Shown one piece after another: positions 25,271 to 34,585 of a DNA stretch of 64,000 nt (positions are counted from its first letter, which is position 1; every line of letters begins with the position of its first letter). The notes under the pieces are model-generated. The model saw only the letters and a program-made list of their open reading frames with translations, was not told where the DNA came from and searched no databases. Source of the stretch: Pseudomonadota bacterium. GTDB lineage: Bacteria > Pseudomonadota > Gammaproteobacteria > Burkholderiales > Gallionellaceae. A program made the translations under genes and the position numbers. The DNA is taken from positions 124,001 through 188,000 of the forward strand of contig JAJZUP010000003.1 in the NCBI GenBank assembly GCA_021848465.1. Reading direction: 5' to 3'.

Positions 25271-25525
25271 AAATCACATATCCCTATCGCTGGACTTTCC
25301 AGTGTTGCGAAGGGTGACATAACCGGTAAATAAAAAATGTCAGGAAAGCCTGATTTTCAGGAAAAATGTAGGGAAATTCTGACAGCCGGATACGCGGCCA
25401 ATCAAAATTGTCGGCCCCATAAGCCAGGATTATCCATCAGGCAACAAACGGAATTTTCAGGAACATTTCGCCAGCAAGCTGCCCCTGCAATAAGCGGGCG
25501 GTACAGGAGCGGCTTCAGGACAGGC
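25271..25525 (-). promoter_or_regulatory. upstream region of the FIST gene with two 13-bp dyads
   Basis: No gene is seen here. CTGGACTTTCCAG (25290-25302) and CCTGATTTTCAGG (25349-25361) are both perfect 5-3-5 palindromes, and TTTTCAGGAA occurs twice (near 25354 and 25454). The first lies 20 bases before the FIST start. They are candidate operators for the FIST-kinase operon. The region also contains the end of the recN upstream-gene boundary but no clear intrinsic terminator. Confidence 0.35.
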
Positions 25526-27181
25526 TCACACGCCCAGCATCTCGGCAGCATGTTTGCGGGTGGTTTCGGTCAGCGTGACCCCGCCCAGCATGCGCGCGAT
25601 TTCCTCGATGCGCTCCGGCACGGACAGCACGCGTATGCTGCTCAGCGTGATGCCGTCCTGCGCCGCCTTGCTGACTTGCCACTGCTGGTCGGCCTGTGCC
25701 GCCACCTGCGGCAGGTGCGTAACGCACATCACCTGGTGGCGCTTGCCCAACTGCTTGAGCAGGCTGCCGACAATCTCCGCAACGCGCCCGCCGATACCGC
25801 TGTCCACCTCATCGAAAATCAGCGTCGGCACAGTGGCAGCACGGCTGGCCGCCACCTGGATGGCCAGGCTGATGCGCGACAACTCGCCGCCCGAAGCCAC
25901 CTTGGCCAGGCTGCGCAACGGCGTGCCCTGATTGGCGGCCACCTGGAATTCGACGCTCTCCAGCCCATGGGCATTGCCCTCGGCCAGCGGCAGCAGCGCC
26001 ACGGCAAACTGCCCGCCCTGCATTGCCAGCGTCTGCATGGCAGTTGTAATCTCGTCACCCAGCGCCTTGGCCGCGCCGGCCCGCGCCGCGCTTAACCGTT
26101 CTGCCGCTGCGCGATAGCTGGCGTACGCCGCTGCATCCTCGCGCGCCAAATCCGCCAGGTCGCCCGTGCCGCCCAACTCATCCAGCCGGGTCACCACCCG
26201 CGCCAGCACCTCCGGAAGCTGCGGCGGAGACACGCGGAACTTGCGCGCCGCCTCCATCACATCGGCAATGCGCTGCTCCATATGCAACAGCTGCTGCGGA
26301 TCGGCATCCAGCTTCTGCTGGTAGTGCCGCAGCGCATACACCGCCTCCTGCAACTCGTTCTGGGCGCTTTCAAGCAAGGTCAGCGTATCCTGCAAAGCGC
26401 CGTCGAATTCCAGTCCGGCACGCAGCCGCGCCGTCAACGCCCCCAATTGGGCAAGGCATGCGCTATCCGACTCGCTCAGGATTTCCAGGCCGAACTGCGA
26501 CGTTTCCAGCAGGCTGGCAGCATGCGACAGCCGTGCATGATCGGCTTGCAGCGATTCCCACTCTGCGACAACAAAATTCAGTGCTTCCAGTTCGCGGCGC
26601 TGGAACACCAGCAACTCGCGCTCGGCCGCCATCGCCCCGGCATCCTGCTCAAGCTGCAGGCGACGGCGGTGCAGCGTCTGCCAGGCCTTGAAGCGCGCCA
26701 CCACATCCTCCGCCTGCTGCACCAGCCCCGCGTGCCCATCGAGCAACTCACGCTGCGCATCTGCGCGAAGCAATGACTGGTGCGCATGCTGTCCGTGAAT
26801 ATCCAGCAGCGCCTCGCCCACCTCGCGCATCTGCTGCAAGGTCGCACTGCGGCCATTGATGAAACCGCGCGAGCGCCCGCCGGCATCCAGTGTGCGGCGC
26901 AGCAGGCAAACGCCCTCGTCCCCGTCCAGTTCCTGTTCGCGCAGCCAGGCTGCCACACCGGGGAGACCGGCAATATCGAACTCGGCGCTGATGTCGGCTC
27001 GTTCGCACCCCGCGCGCACCATGGTGCCGTCGCCGCGCCCACCGAGCGCCAGTGTCAGAGCGTCAATCAGGATGGATTTCCCAGCGCCGGTCTCGCCGGT
27101 CAGCGCGGTAAATCCGGCGGAGAAGTCGAGCTCAAGGGATGAGACGATAACGAAATCGCGGATAGCGAGAAATTTCAACAT
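25526..27181 (-). CDS. recN: DNA repair protein RecN
   Basis: An SMC-like ATPase that holds broken DNA ends during recombination repair. The 551 residues have the Walker A GETGAGKS near residue 32, a long coiled-coil middle, the ABC signature ASGGELSRISLAIQ and Walker B LIFDEVDSGIGG. The ATG overlaps the nadK stop by one base (TGATG), the classic nadK-recN coupling. No LexA box is evident, consistent with expression from nadK. Confidence 0.96.
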   Translation of the reverse strand: MLKFLAIRDFVIVSSLELDFSAGFTALTGETGAGKSILIDALTLALGGRGDGTMVRAGCERADISAEFDIAGLPGVAAWLREQELDGDEGVCLLRRTLDAGGRSRGFINGRSATLQQMREVGEALLDIHGQHAHQSLLRADAQRELLDGHAGLVQQAEDVVARFKAWQTLHRRRLQLEQDAGAMAAERELLVFQRRELEALNFVVAEWESLQADHARLSHAASLLETSQFGLEILSESDSACLAQLGALTARLRAGLEFDGALQDTLTLLESAQNELQEAVYALRHYQQKLDADPQQLLHMEQRIADVMEAARKFRVSPPQLPEVLARVVTRLDELGGTGDLADLAREDAAAYASYRAAAERLSAARAGAAKALGDEITTAMQTLAMQGGQFAVALLPLAEGNAHGLESVEFQVAANQGTPLRSLAKVASGGELSRISLAIQVAASRAATVPTLIFDEVDSGIGGRVAEIVGSLLKQLGKRHQVMCVTHLPQVAAQADQQWQVSKAAQDGITLSSIRVLSVPERIEEIARMLGGVTLTETTRKHAAEMLGV

Positions 27182-28053
27182 CAGGCAAACTTATTCCACA
27201 ACAGTTTTTCGCGTAGCGTATGGTAGTAGCTGTGCCCGGCCGGGTGCAGCAACTGCACCATGTCGGCATGCCGCGCCACCACCAGCCGGTCGTTCAGCTG
27301 CAAATCGAAATGCGAGTGGCTGTCGAAACGCACATGTACCTCGCCGGTGCGGTGCATCAGAATTTCTATGCGCGAACCGCCGCTCACCACAATCGGACGG
27401 TTGCTCAGCGTGTGCGGACACACCGGCACCAGTGCAATCACGTCCAGCGCCGGGTGGATGATCGGCCCGCCAGCGGACAAGGCATAGGCCGTGGAGCCGG
27501 TCGGCGTGGAAACAATCAGGCCGTCGGCACGCTGGGTATACAGGTAATCGCCGTCGATGCGCACCTCGCATTCGATCATGCTGTCGATATTGCTGCGGTG
27601 CACCACCATTTCGTTGAACGCCAGCGCGCGGCAGACCTCGGTGCCGTTACGCACCACATGCACCGACAGCAGCATGCGCTGTTCGGTGACAAACTCGCCG
27701 CGCAGCATGTCGGTCAGGCTCCGCTTCATCGATTCCAGCGACAAATCGGTCAGGAATCCGAGCCGCCCCTGGTTTACGCCCACCAGCGGGATGCCGAACG
27801 GTGCCAGTGTGCGGGCGATATTCAGCATCGTGCCATCGCCTCCCATCACCACGGCAAGATCGACCTCGCCTTGCATTTGTTCGAGTGACAGCACGCGATA
27901 GGGATGCTGGCCAAGGTGCTCCGCAGTCAGGGAATCGACCACGACCGCCACGCCCTTTTCCGCCAGGAAGGCTGCAAGACGCAGCAACGGCTCTGCAATG
28001 GCCGGGGTCTTGTATTTGCCGATCAGGGCGACTGTCTTGAAGGATAAATTCAT
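27181..28053 (-). CDS. nadK: NAD kinase
   Basis: It phosphorylates NAD to NADP. The 290 residues carry the GGDG nucleotide loop (VVMGGDGTMLNIART), NEMVVHRSN, and the DGLIVSTPTGSTAYALSAGG block. It heads a nadK-recN pair; hrcA, which precedes nadK in many relatives, is 10 kb away and on the other strand. Confidence 0.96.
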   Translation of the reverse strand: MNLSFKTVALIGKYKTPAIAEPLLRLAAFLAEKGVAVVVDSLTAEHLGQHPYRVLSLEQMQGEVDLAVVMGGDGTMLNIARTLAPFGIPLVGVNQGRLGFLTDLSLESMKRSLTDMLRGEFVTEQRMLLSVHVVRNGTEVCRALAFNEMVVHRSNIDSMIECEVRIDGDYLYTQRADGLIVSTPTGSTAYALSAGGPIIHPALDVIALVPVCPHTLSNRPIVVSGGSRIEILMHRTGEVHVRFDSHSHFDLQLNDRLVVARHADMVQLLHPAGHSYYHTLREKLLWNKFA

Positions 28054-28109
28054 GGGGCGGCATTAAACCATAACGCGCCATTGGCCGCCATGTGTGCCGC
28101 CCCCGGGAA

Positions 28110-31100
28110 TCAGCGCACTTCCTTCACCCGGTACCAGGCTGCATACATCGCCGGCAGGAACAGGCAGGTCAGCAGCGTCGCCACGATCAGCCCGCCCATG
28201 ATCGTCACCGCCATTGGCCCCCAGAACACCTGGCGCGATAGCGGAATCATCGCCAGGATGGCGGCCGCAGCGGTCAGCACGATGGGGCGGAAGCGGCGCA
28301 CGGTGGAATCGACAATCGCGTTCCAGAGCGGCTTGCCGCCTTCCTCATCCTGGCGGATCTGGTCCACCAGAATCACCGAGTTGCGCATGATCATGCCAGC
28401 CAGGGCAATAAAGCCCAGGTTAGCCACGAATCCGAATGGCGCATGGAACAACAGCAGCCCCAATGCCACCCCGATCAGTCCGAGCGGCGCAGTCAGCAAC
28501 ACCATGGCGGCTCGGCCGATGTTCTGCAACTGCATCATCAGCAGGGTAATCACTCCGACCAGCATTAGCGGCATCACGGCAGCAATCGCAGACGAGCCTT
28601 TGCCGGCCTCCTCGATACTGCCCCCCATCTCGATGTAATAACCGGGCGGCAATTTGGCACGCAACGCATCCAGTTGCTTGTCCAGGCGCGTGGAAGCCGT
28701 CGCCGGCTGCGTGCCATCCAGCATATCGGCGCGCACGGTCATGCACGGCAGGCGATTGCGGCGCCAGATGATGCCTTCCTCCTGCACCGGCACCAGCTTG
28801 GCCAGCTGCGCCAGCGGCACATGTTTGCCGCCCGGCAATGGAATGTCGATGTCCGGCAGGCGGTCCAGCGAGCGAATATCCTTGCCGGAACCGCCGCGCC
28901 AAACCACGTCGATCAACTGGTCATCCTCGCGATATTGGGTCAGGGCGATGCCGTTCAGGAACGCCTGCAACGCCATCGAGATCTCCTGGGTTGAGGTGCC
29001 AAGCTGGCGTGCCTTGTCCTGGTCGACCTCCACGCGCACGCTCTTGACCTTTTCGTTCCAGTCGAAATTCACATTCATCAGGCTGGGATCGGCACGCAGG
29101 GTGCGCGCCACATCGGCGGCAATCTTGCGCAACTGCGTCAGGTCGTCCCCGAGTACCCGGAATTGCACCGGATAGCCCACCGGAGGCCCGTTTTCCATGC
29201 GCGCAATGCGCAGCCGGATGCCTGAAAATTCCGGCCCCGCCAACCGCGCGCCAAGCCGCCGCACCAGTTCCTCGCGCGCTTGCAGGCTCTTCGTCACAAT
29301 CACGAATTGCCCGAAATTATTCGAGTACAACTGCTGGTCCAGCGACAGTACGAAACGCGGCGCCCCGTTGCCGATGTATGCTGCATAGCTGTCGATCGCG
29401 GGATCGCCTTGCAGCAATTTCTCAATGCGCCTGACTTCGTCGCCGGTAGCCTTGATCGAGGCCCCCTGCGGCAACCACACATCCACCATCACCTCCAGGC
29501 GGCTGGCAGGCGGGAAGAACTGTTTCTGTACGAATTTCCCGAACACCGCCATAGCCAGCACAAACACCAGGATGGTCGCGCCGATGACCTTCCAGCGATT
29601 GCGCAAGCACCACGTTACCAGCCTGCGCAGGCGCCGGTAAAACGGCGTATCGTAGATATCCGCGCCATGCTTCTGCGCTTTTGCCATCAGCGCCTGCGGA
29701 TCGAGCAGCTTGTAGCCGATGAACGGCGTGAACACCACCGCGACAATCCAGGAGGTCAGCAGGGCCACCGTCACCACCTGGAAAATCGATACCGTATATT
29801 CGCTCGCCGCCGATTTGGAAAAGCCAACCGGGGTAAACGCTGCTGCTGTAATCAGGGTTCCGGTCAGCATCGGGAAAGCTGTCGACGTATATGCAAAAGT
29901 CGCGGCCTTGTAGCGATCCCACCCCTGCTCCATCTTCACGACCATCATTTCCACGGCAATGATCGCATCATCCACCAGCAGCCCCAGCGCAATGACCAGC
30001 GCGCCCAACGAGATTCGCTGCAAGTCGATCCCCAAGATTTTCATGACAAAGAAGGTGATCGCCAGTACCAGCGGGATGGACAGCGCTACTACCAGGCCGG
30101 TGCGCAATCCCAGGCTCAGGAACGAAACCACCAGCACGATGGCGACGGCTTCAGTCAGCGAATGCTCGAACAGATTGATCGAGCCTTCCACCACCTTGGG
30201 CTGGTCCGCGACTTCATGCACGTCGATTCCCACTGGAAGCTCGCCGGCGATGCGCTGCATCGCCTGGTGCAGGTGCGTGCCCAGTTCGATCACGTTGCCG
30301 CCCTTGTCCATGATGATGCCGATTCCGATCGCGGGCTGCCCGCCCACGCGCATCTGCGGTCCTGGAGGATCTGACAGGCTGCGACTTACATTGCCGATGT
30401 CCGCCAGACGGAAATGCTGGCCGTTGATCAGCAGGTCGGTGTTGCGTACCCGCTCAACGCTGTCGTAGGCCCCGCTGACGCGGATGTGTATGCGGTCATT
30501 GCTGGTTTCGATAAAGCCAGCCGGATTGATGGAGTTCTGCTTCTGCAATGCATCCGCCAGTTGCAATGGCGAAATGCCGAGCGATACCAAGCGCGTGGGC
30601 AGGACATCAATGTAGATTTTTTCGTCCTGCACTCCGATCAGCTCGACGCGCTTGACATCCTTGACCCTGCGCAACTCCAGCGCGACCTTGTCCGCATAGC
30701 GATGCAGGTCAGCCAGGCCATAGCCGTCACCGGTCAGCGCAAAAATACTTACCTGTACATCGCCAAACTCGTCGTTCGGATAGGGCCCCTGCACCCCGGG
30801 TGGCAAAGTGTCGCGAATGTCATCGAGCTTCTTGCGCACCTGACGCCAGGATTCCGGCACTTCTGCCTTGGGCGTGTAGTCCTTCAGGTTGATGAACACC
30901 ATCGATTCGCCCGGCTTGGATACCGATTTCAGCACATCCACCCACGGTGTCTCCTGCAACTTCTTTTCGATGCGCTCGGTCAACTCCCGCTCTACCACCT
31001 CCGCCGTTGCTCCCGGCCACAGTGTTCGCACCACCATGACCTTGAACGTGAAGTTTGGATCTTCGGCGCGGCCAAGATTTAGAAACGATATGACGCCAGC

Positions 31101-31178
31101 CACCGACAGCACGATAATCAGGTACACCACCATCTGCTGGTGCTTCAACGCCCATTCGGAAAGGTTCGGCAGCTTCAT
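28110..31178 (-). CDS. RND efflux pump, inner-membrane permease
   Basis: The 1022-residue protein is a proton-driven RND transporter. Twelve hydrophobic segments in two repeats, large periplasmic loops after the first and seventh, and the TM4 sequence GLLVDDAIIAVE with the paired aspartates used in proton relay place it with hydrophobe/amphiphile exporters rather than metal exporters. Substrate is unknown. It overlaps the membrane-fusion gene by 4 bp (ATGA). No TolC-type gene is nearby, so an outer-membrane channel must come from elsewhere. Confidence 0.92.
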   Translation of the reverse strand: MKLPNLSEWALKHQQMVVYLIIVLSVAGVISFLNLGRAEDPNFTFKVMVVRTLWPGATAEVVERELTERIEKKLQETPWVDVLKSVSKPGESMVFINLKDYTPKAEVPESWRQVRKKLDDIRDTLPPGVQGPYPNDEFGDVQVSIFALTGDGYGLADLHRYADKVALELRRVKDVKRVELIGVQDEKIYIDVLPTRLVSLGISPLQLADALQKQNSINPAGFIETSNDRIHIRVSGAYDSVERVRNTDLLINGQHFRLADIGNVSRSLSDPPGPQMRVGGQPAIGIGIIMDKGGNVIELGTHLHQAMQRIAGELPVGIDVHEVADQPKVVEGSINLFEHSLTEAVAIVLVVSFLSLGLRTGLVVALSIPLVLAITFFVMKILGIDLQRISLGALVIALGLLVDDAIIAVEMMVVKMEQGWDRYKAATFAYTSTAFPMLTGTLITAAAFTPVGFSKSAASEYTVSIFQVVTVALLTSWIVAVVFTPFIGYKLLDPQALMAKAQKHGADIYDTPFYRRLRRLVTWCLRNRWKVIGATILVFVLAMAVFGKFVQKQFFPPASRLEVMVDVWLPQGASIKATGDEVRRIEKLLQGDPAIDSYAAYIGNGAPRFVLSLDQQLYSNNFGQFVIVTKSLQAREELVRRLGARLAGPEFSGIRLRIARMENGPPVGYPVQFRVLGDDLTQLRKIAADVARTLRADPSLMNVNFDWNEKVKSVRVEVDQDKARQLGTSTQEISMALQAFLNGIALTQYREDDQLIDVVWRGGSGKDIRSLDRLPDIDIPLPGGKHVPLAQLAKLVPVQEEGIIWRRNRLPCMTVRADMLDGTQPATASTRLDKQLDALRAKLPPGYYIEMGGSIEEAGKGSSAIAAVMPLMLVGVITLLMMQLQNIGRAAMVLLTAPLGLIGVALGLLLFHAPFGFVANLGFIALAGMIMRNSVILVDQIRQDEEGGKPLWNAIVDSTVRRFRPIVLTAAAAILAMIPLSRQVFWGPMAVTIMGGLIVATLLTCLFLPAMYAAWYRVKEVR

Positions 31179-32227
31179 GATGCGTTACCATTTTCGATGG
31201 CGCGGATTTTTTCGCCTTCGCTCAGCTTGTGCACGCCAGCCTTTACAATGCGCTGCCCCGCCTGCAAACCGCTGGTAACCAGCGCCCCTTCGTCACGGTA
31301 GGCAGCCACAGTAACCGGATGCAGCGATACGCTGCCGTCGGCGGCCACGACCCAGACCGCGGCCTTGTCCCCCTGCTGGAACAAGGCAGTCATCGGGATG
31401 ACATAGCTGCCTGATGCCTGGGTTTTCTTCGCGCCGTCACCCAACAGCCTGACGCTCGCCGTCATGCCCAGCGCAACCTTGGTATTGCTGGCGTCGAATG
31501 CGACCCGCGCCGGATAGGTGCGGCTCGCCGGATCGGCTGCCGGTGAAATCTCCCGCACGTGCCCGTGCAACACCTGCCCGCCGCTGCTCGCCGCCATATC
31601 AACCTCCGCCTGCATGCCGACACGGACCGACGGGAAGCGCGACTCCGGGATGGCAATCGCGACTTCACGCTCGCCGTTCTGGGCTATTCTCACAACCGGC
31701 TGCCCAGCACTGATGACTTGCCCAACCTCGGCATAGGTGGCAGAGATGACACCATCGCGGTCTGCCAGCAATGTGGTGTAGGCGGCCTGGTTGCGCGCCA
31801 ACCCTGCCTGCGCCTCCGCCGCTTTGAGTGCGGTTTCCTTCGCATCCAGCGCCGACTGGCTGACGAATCCCTGCGCACGCAGTTCGCGGTAGCGCTTGAG
31901 TTCATCCTGCGCCAGTTGCAATTGGGCGCTGGCAGCACTTTCCTGCAAGCCGGTATCCGAACTATCCAGCTTCGCCAGCACCTGACCTTTGCGTACCTGC
32001 GCACCGGCGTCCACCAAACGCTCTATGATCTTGCCTCCTATGCGAAAGCCGAGGATGGCCTCATAGCGGGCATGAACCTCGCCGCTGTACAAGTTGCCGA
32101 TGTCAGTCGCCTGGGCACCCACCACGAATGTTTCCGCCGGCCGCTCTGCAGGCATGGGCACCGACGCTTCCTTGCTGCACGCAGCCAGTACAACGGCCGA
32201 CATCAGAAACCAGATCGTTTTATTCAT
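31175..32227 (-). CDS. RND efflux periplasmic adaptor (membrane-fusion lipoprotein)
   Basis: The 350 residues start with a lipoprotein signal (lipobox LAAC, Cys17) and show the adaptor order: barrel-sandwich half (EAILGFRIGGKIIERLVDAG), coiled-coil hairpin, second half, then beta-barrel with the VDMAASSGGQVLHG and SLHPVTV regions. It bridges the RND pump to an outer-membrane channel. The ATG at 32227 lies within the end of the TetR gene (8-bp overlap); a nine-codon longer frame has no signal-peptide sense. Confidence 0.92.
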   Translation of the reverse strand: MNKTIWFLMSAVVLAACSKEASVPMPAERPAETFVVGAQATDIGNLYSGEVHARYEAILGFRIGGKIIERLVDAGAQVRKGQVLAKLDSSDTGLQESAASAQLQLAQDELKRYRELRAQGFVSQSALDAKETALKAAEAQAGLARNQAAYTTLLADRDGVISATYAEVGQVISAGQPVVRIAQNGEREVAIAIPESRFPSVRVGMQAEVDMAASSGGQVLHGHVREISPAADPASRTYPARVAFDASNTKVALGMTASVRLLGDGAKKTQASGSYVIPMTALFQQGDKAAVWVVAADGSVSLHPVTVAAYRDEGALVTSGLQAGQRIVKAGVHKLSEGEKIRAIENGNAS

Positions 32228-32879
32228 GTGACCTCTCCTTGACCAGCAAACCATTCAACAGCATGTCTATGTAGGTATCCAGATATATCTCGGGATCCTT
32301 TGCTCCGCCACAGCCAAACGGTGCCATCGAGTATTGCCAGATTGTGCGCATCAAAATTGGCGCAGAAATCAGGTCAATGGCTGAAGCAATATCAACCGGG
32401 CGAAACTCGCCGCACTCGATCCCGCGACGCAGCACCGCACCAAGCAAATCTTCCACTCGCTTGCTCACGTTTTCGTAAAAAAAACGAGCCACATCGGGGA
32501 AATTCCCGGATTCGGAGATAATCAGCTTGGGAATCGCCGCCAGTCTCGCGTCGTCCACCAGTTCATCCCACCAGCGATAAATCAACTCACACAACAGGCT
32601 GCGCATATCGCCACTATGCTGTGCCAGCATTTCCTCCCCCTGGCTGACCACCGGCATGATGCCCTGCTGGATGACCGCCTTGAACAACTCCTCCTTGCTG
32701 GCAAAATATAAATACAGCGTTCCTTTCGACACCCCGGCGCGCGCTGCAATGTCATCCAGCTTGGTGGCGGCAAAGCCGCGCTCGACAAACAAATCCAGTG
32801 CAGCGGCGATCAACTCGGAGGGGCGAGCCTCCTTCCGTCGCTGCCGAGGGGCTGCGCTTTTCTCTTGCCGCTTGATCAT
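32220..32879 (-). CDS. TetR/AcrR-family repressor of the efflux operon
   Basis: The 219 residues begin with a basic tail and a TetR helix-turn-helix (GFAATKLDDIAARAGVSKGT, about 35-54, then LYLYFASKEEL), followed by a helical ligand domain. It is first in the operon with the adaptor and pump genes, overlapping the former, so autoregulation together with pump control is likely. A dyad 17 bp upstream is a candidate operator. Confidence 0.9.
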   Translation of the reverse strand: MIKRQEKSAAPRQRRKEARPSELIAAALDLFVERGFAATKLDDIAARAGVSKGTLYLYFASKEELFKAVIQQGIMPVVSQGEEMLAQHSGDMRSLLCELIYRWWDELVDDARLAAIPKLIISESGNFPDVARFFYENVSKRVEDLLGAVLRRGIECGEFRPVDIASAIDLISAPILMRTIWQYSMAPFGCGGAKDPEIYLDTYIDMLLNGLLVKERSHE

Positions 32880-32895
32880 TCTTCATTCGCTAATA

Positions 32896-32909
32896 ACTAA
32901 CCAGTCAGT
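32896..32909. promoter_or_regulatory. candidate TetR operator
   Basis: ACTAACCAGTCAGT is an imperfect palindrome (5 of 7 half-site positions) 17 bp before the repressor ATG. The GACTGGT core resembles operators of AcrR-like repressors. An AT-rich stretch alongside could hold the promoter. Confidence 0.45.
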
Positions 32910-33283
32910 AATTTAATTGAGCAGGATTGTCCGTGTCAACCTGATTGATGATCCCGACCATTCCAAGTCGCAGATTTACAAACTTACCGGGTTTGCCGAA
33001 CCAGGGCCAGCAGGTCGCTGGTGTCCGTTGTTGCAAGAATGAATGGTGCCGACCATTTACAAGCCAAGAGCAGACTGGGGGAACCAACTCCGCAATCGAA
33101 AGTACAGTGGCGCGAGAACAACCACTCATCAAGAAAGCGTTAATCAAACCCCTGTAAAAATTCCTGAAACTGCGCTTAGCACTTGCTTCGCCGATCGAGG
33201 CGGCGCTTGCCAATCAGTCTATTTCCCACACCCCAATCATTGTGTGGCAAACTAACATATAAATCAGTTGAACCTTTAATTTG
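32910..33283. other. gene-free intergenic region
   Basis: About 370 bp between the divergent efflux and HD-GYP operons, less GC-rich than its surroundings. Short open frames occur on both strands but none has a recognisable product, ribosome site or coding pattern. It must hold the promoter of the HD-GYP operon; CATATAAAT near 33257 could be part of a -10 region, but no -35 partner is convincing. Confidence 0.5.
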
Positions 33284-34585
33284 ATGAACGACAGTAACCA
33301 GCCTGCGTCTCCGCACTACTTGCCTCCCGAGCAGCTTCGCGTAGGGATATTCATAGAACTTGAACTTACCTGGTTCAAACATAACTTCGCTCGCAGTGCC
33401 TTTAAGATCAAAAACGAAGCGCAACTACAGGAGGTACTGGCCCTGCGCCTGCCTCGCTATCGCTATGACCCGGATCGCAGCGATGCGGCGATGGCCGAAC
33501 CGTCTGGACACCAAACCGCTGAGTTGACGCCGCAGCCGCAAGATTCGGGATTTGATGGCGAAGAGCCCGCAGTAACGGGGGAACAGAATCGGCAGCTCAT
33601 CCTGGCGCAACGCGAGCAAAAGATCCTTGAGACTGAAAAGGCATTTATCAAAGCGGCATCCCTGATGAAGAATTTCAACCGCACACTGGTTTCCAAGCCC
33701 AAAGAGGCATTGGAAGATATGGATGTGCTGGTACAGCAAATTGTCTCTTCATTCCTGGACAGCCCGGAAATCACTCTGCAAGTCATTGGCGAACGAGCCG
33801 GAGGGGAGGATGTTTACTATCATGCGCTGAATGTCACGATTCTTGCGATGATGCTGGCCAAAGAGCTGGAGCTGTCATCCGAAGTCGCTCACGAACTTTG
33901 CATTGGCGCAATCACTCACGACATCGGCTTGATGAAAATTCCGGATCGCATAACCAGAAAGGATGCCAGCGAATACACCAGCGCAGAAAGAAATTTGCGT
34001 GCCATGCACGTAGATTACGGCATCGAAATTGGCCAGCACGCGGGGCTCTCGCCAGGCGCCTTGGCAATTATCGCCCAGCACCATGAGTTTGCTGACGGAA
34101 GCGGATACCCGAAAGGAATCAGGGATACTGAAATGACTCCTGCGGCACGCATCGTTTCCCTCGTCAACTATTACGACAATTTATGCAATCCGGTTGATAT
34201 TTCCAAAGCAATGACACCGCATGATGCCCTGTCGCTCATGTTTGCCCAACGCCGGGGAAAATTTGAATCACGAACACTTGCATTGCTTATCCGGAGTCTT
34301 GGAGTATACCCACCGGGGACAATCGTGCAGCTATCGAATGAAGCGGTTGCCGTGGTGATTTCTGTTAACCCCCAAAGGTCATTACGCCCGTGCGTGCTGG
34401 TTTATTCCCCGCAAATACCGAAAGACCAAGCGACCTTGCTCGATCTCGAAAATGAGCCAGCGATCAGTATCAGCAAAGCAATTAAACCGGCCTCTCTGCC
34501 GCAAAACATTATCACTTACCTCTGCCCCCGCAAACGCGTGACGTATTTTTTCGATAGTAGTTCTGCGGAGAAAGTACAAAAGTGA
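33284..34585 (+). CDS. HD-GYP phosphodiesterase with DUF3391 N-terminus
   Basis: The 433-residue protein probably hydrolyses c-di-GMP. Residues 11-65 are a DUF3391-type domain, often found before HD-GYP, followed by a variable linker and the HD-GYP domain from about 165. Metal and signature residues are kept: His180, HD at 212-213 in THDIGLMKIPD, His242, paired His266-267, and GYP at 274-276 in DGSGYPKG. The ATG follows directly on an in-frame TTG; no strong ribosome site. It overlaps the next gene by four bases. Confidence 0.93.
   Translation: MNDSNQPASPHYLPPEQLRVGIFIELELTWFKHNFARSAFKIKNEAQLQEVLALRLPRYRYDPDRSDAAMAEPSGHQTAELTPQPQDSGFDGEEPAVTGEQNRQLILAQREQKILETEKAFIKAASLMKNFNRTLVSKPKEALEDMDVLVQQIVSSFLDSPEITLQVIGERAGGEDVYYHALNVTILAMMLAKELELSSEVAHELCIGAITHDIGLMKIPDRITRKDASEYTSAERNLRAMHVDYGIEIGQHAGLSPGALAIIAQHHEFADGSGYPKGIRDTEMTPAARIVSLVNYYDNLCNPVDISKAMTPHDALSLMFAQRRGKFESRTLALLIRSLGVYPPGTIVQLSNEAVAVVISVNPQRSLRPCVLVYSPQIPKDQATLLDLENEPAISISKAIKPASLPQNIITYLCPRKRVTYFFDSSSAEKVQK

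Noticed and set aside
32905-33213. 102-codon minus-strand frame in the gap between efflux and HD-GYP operons
   Set aside because: No ribosome site, odd composition rich in Trp/Cys, no recognisable domain, overlaps the likely TetR operator region.
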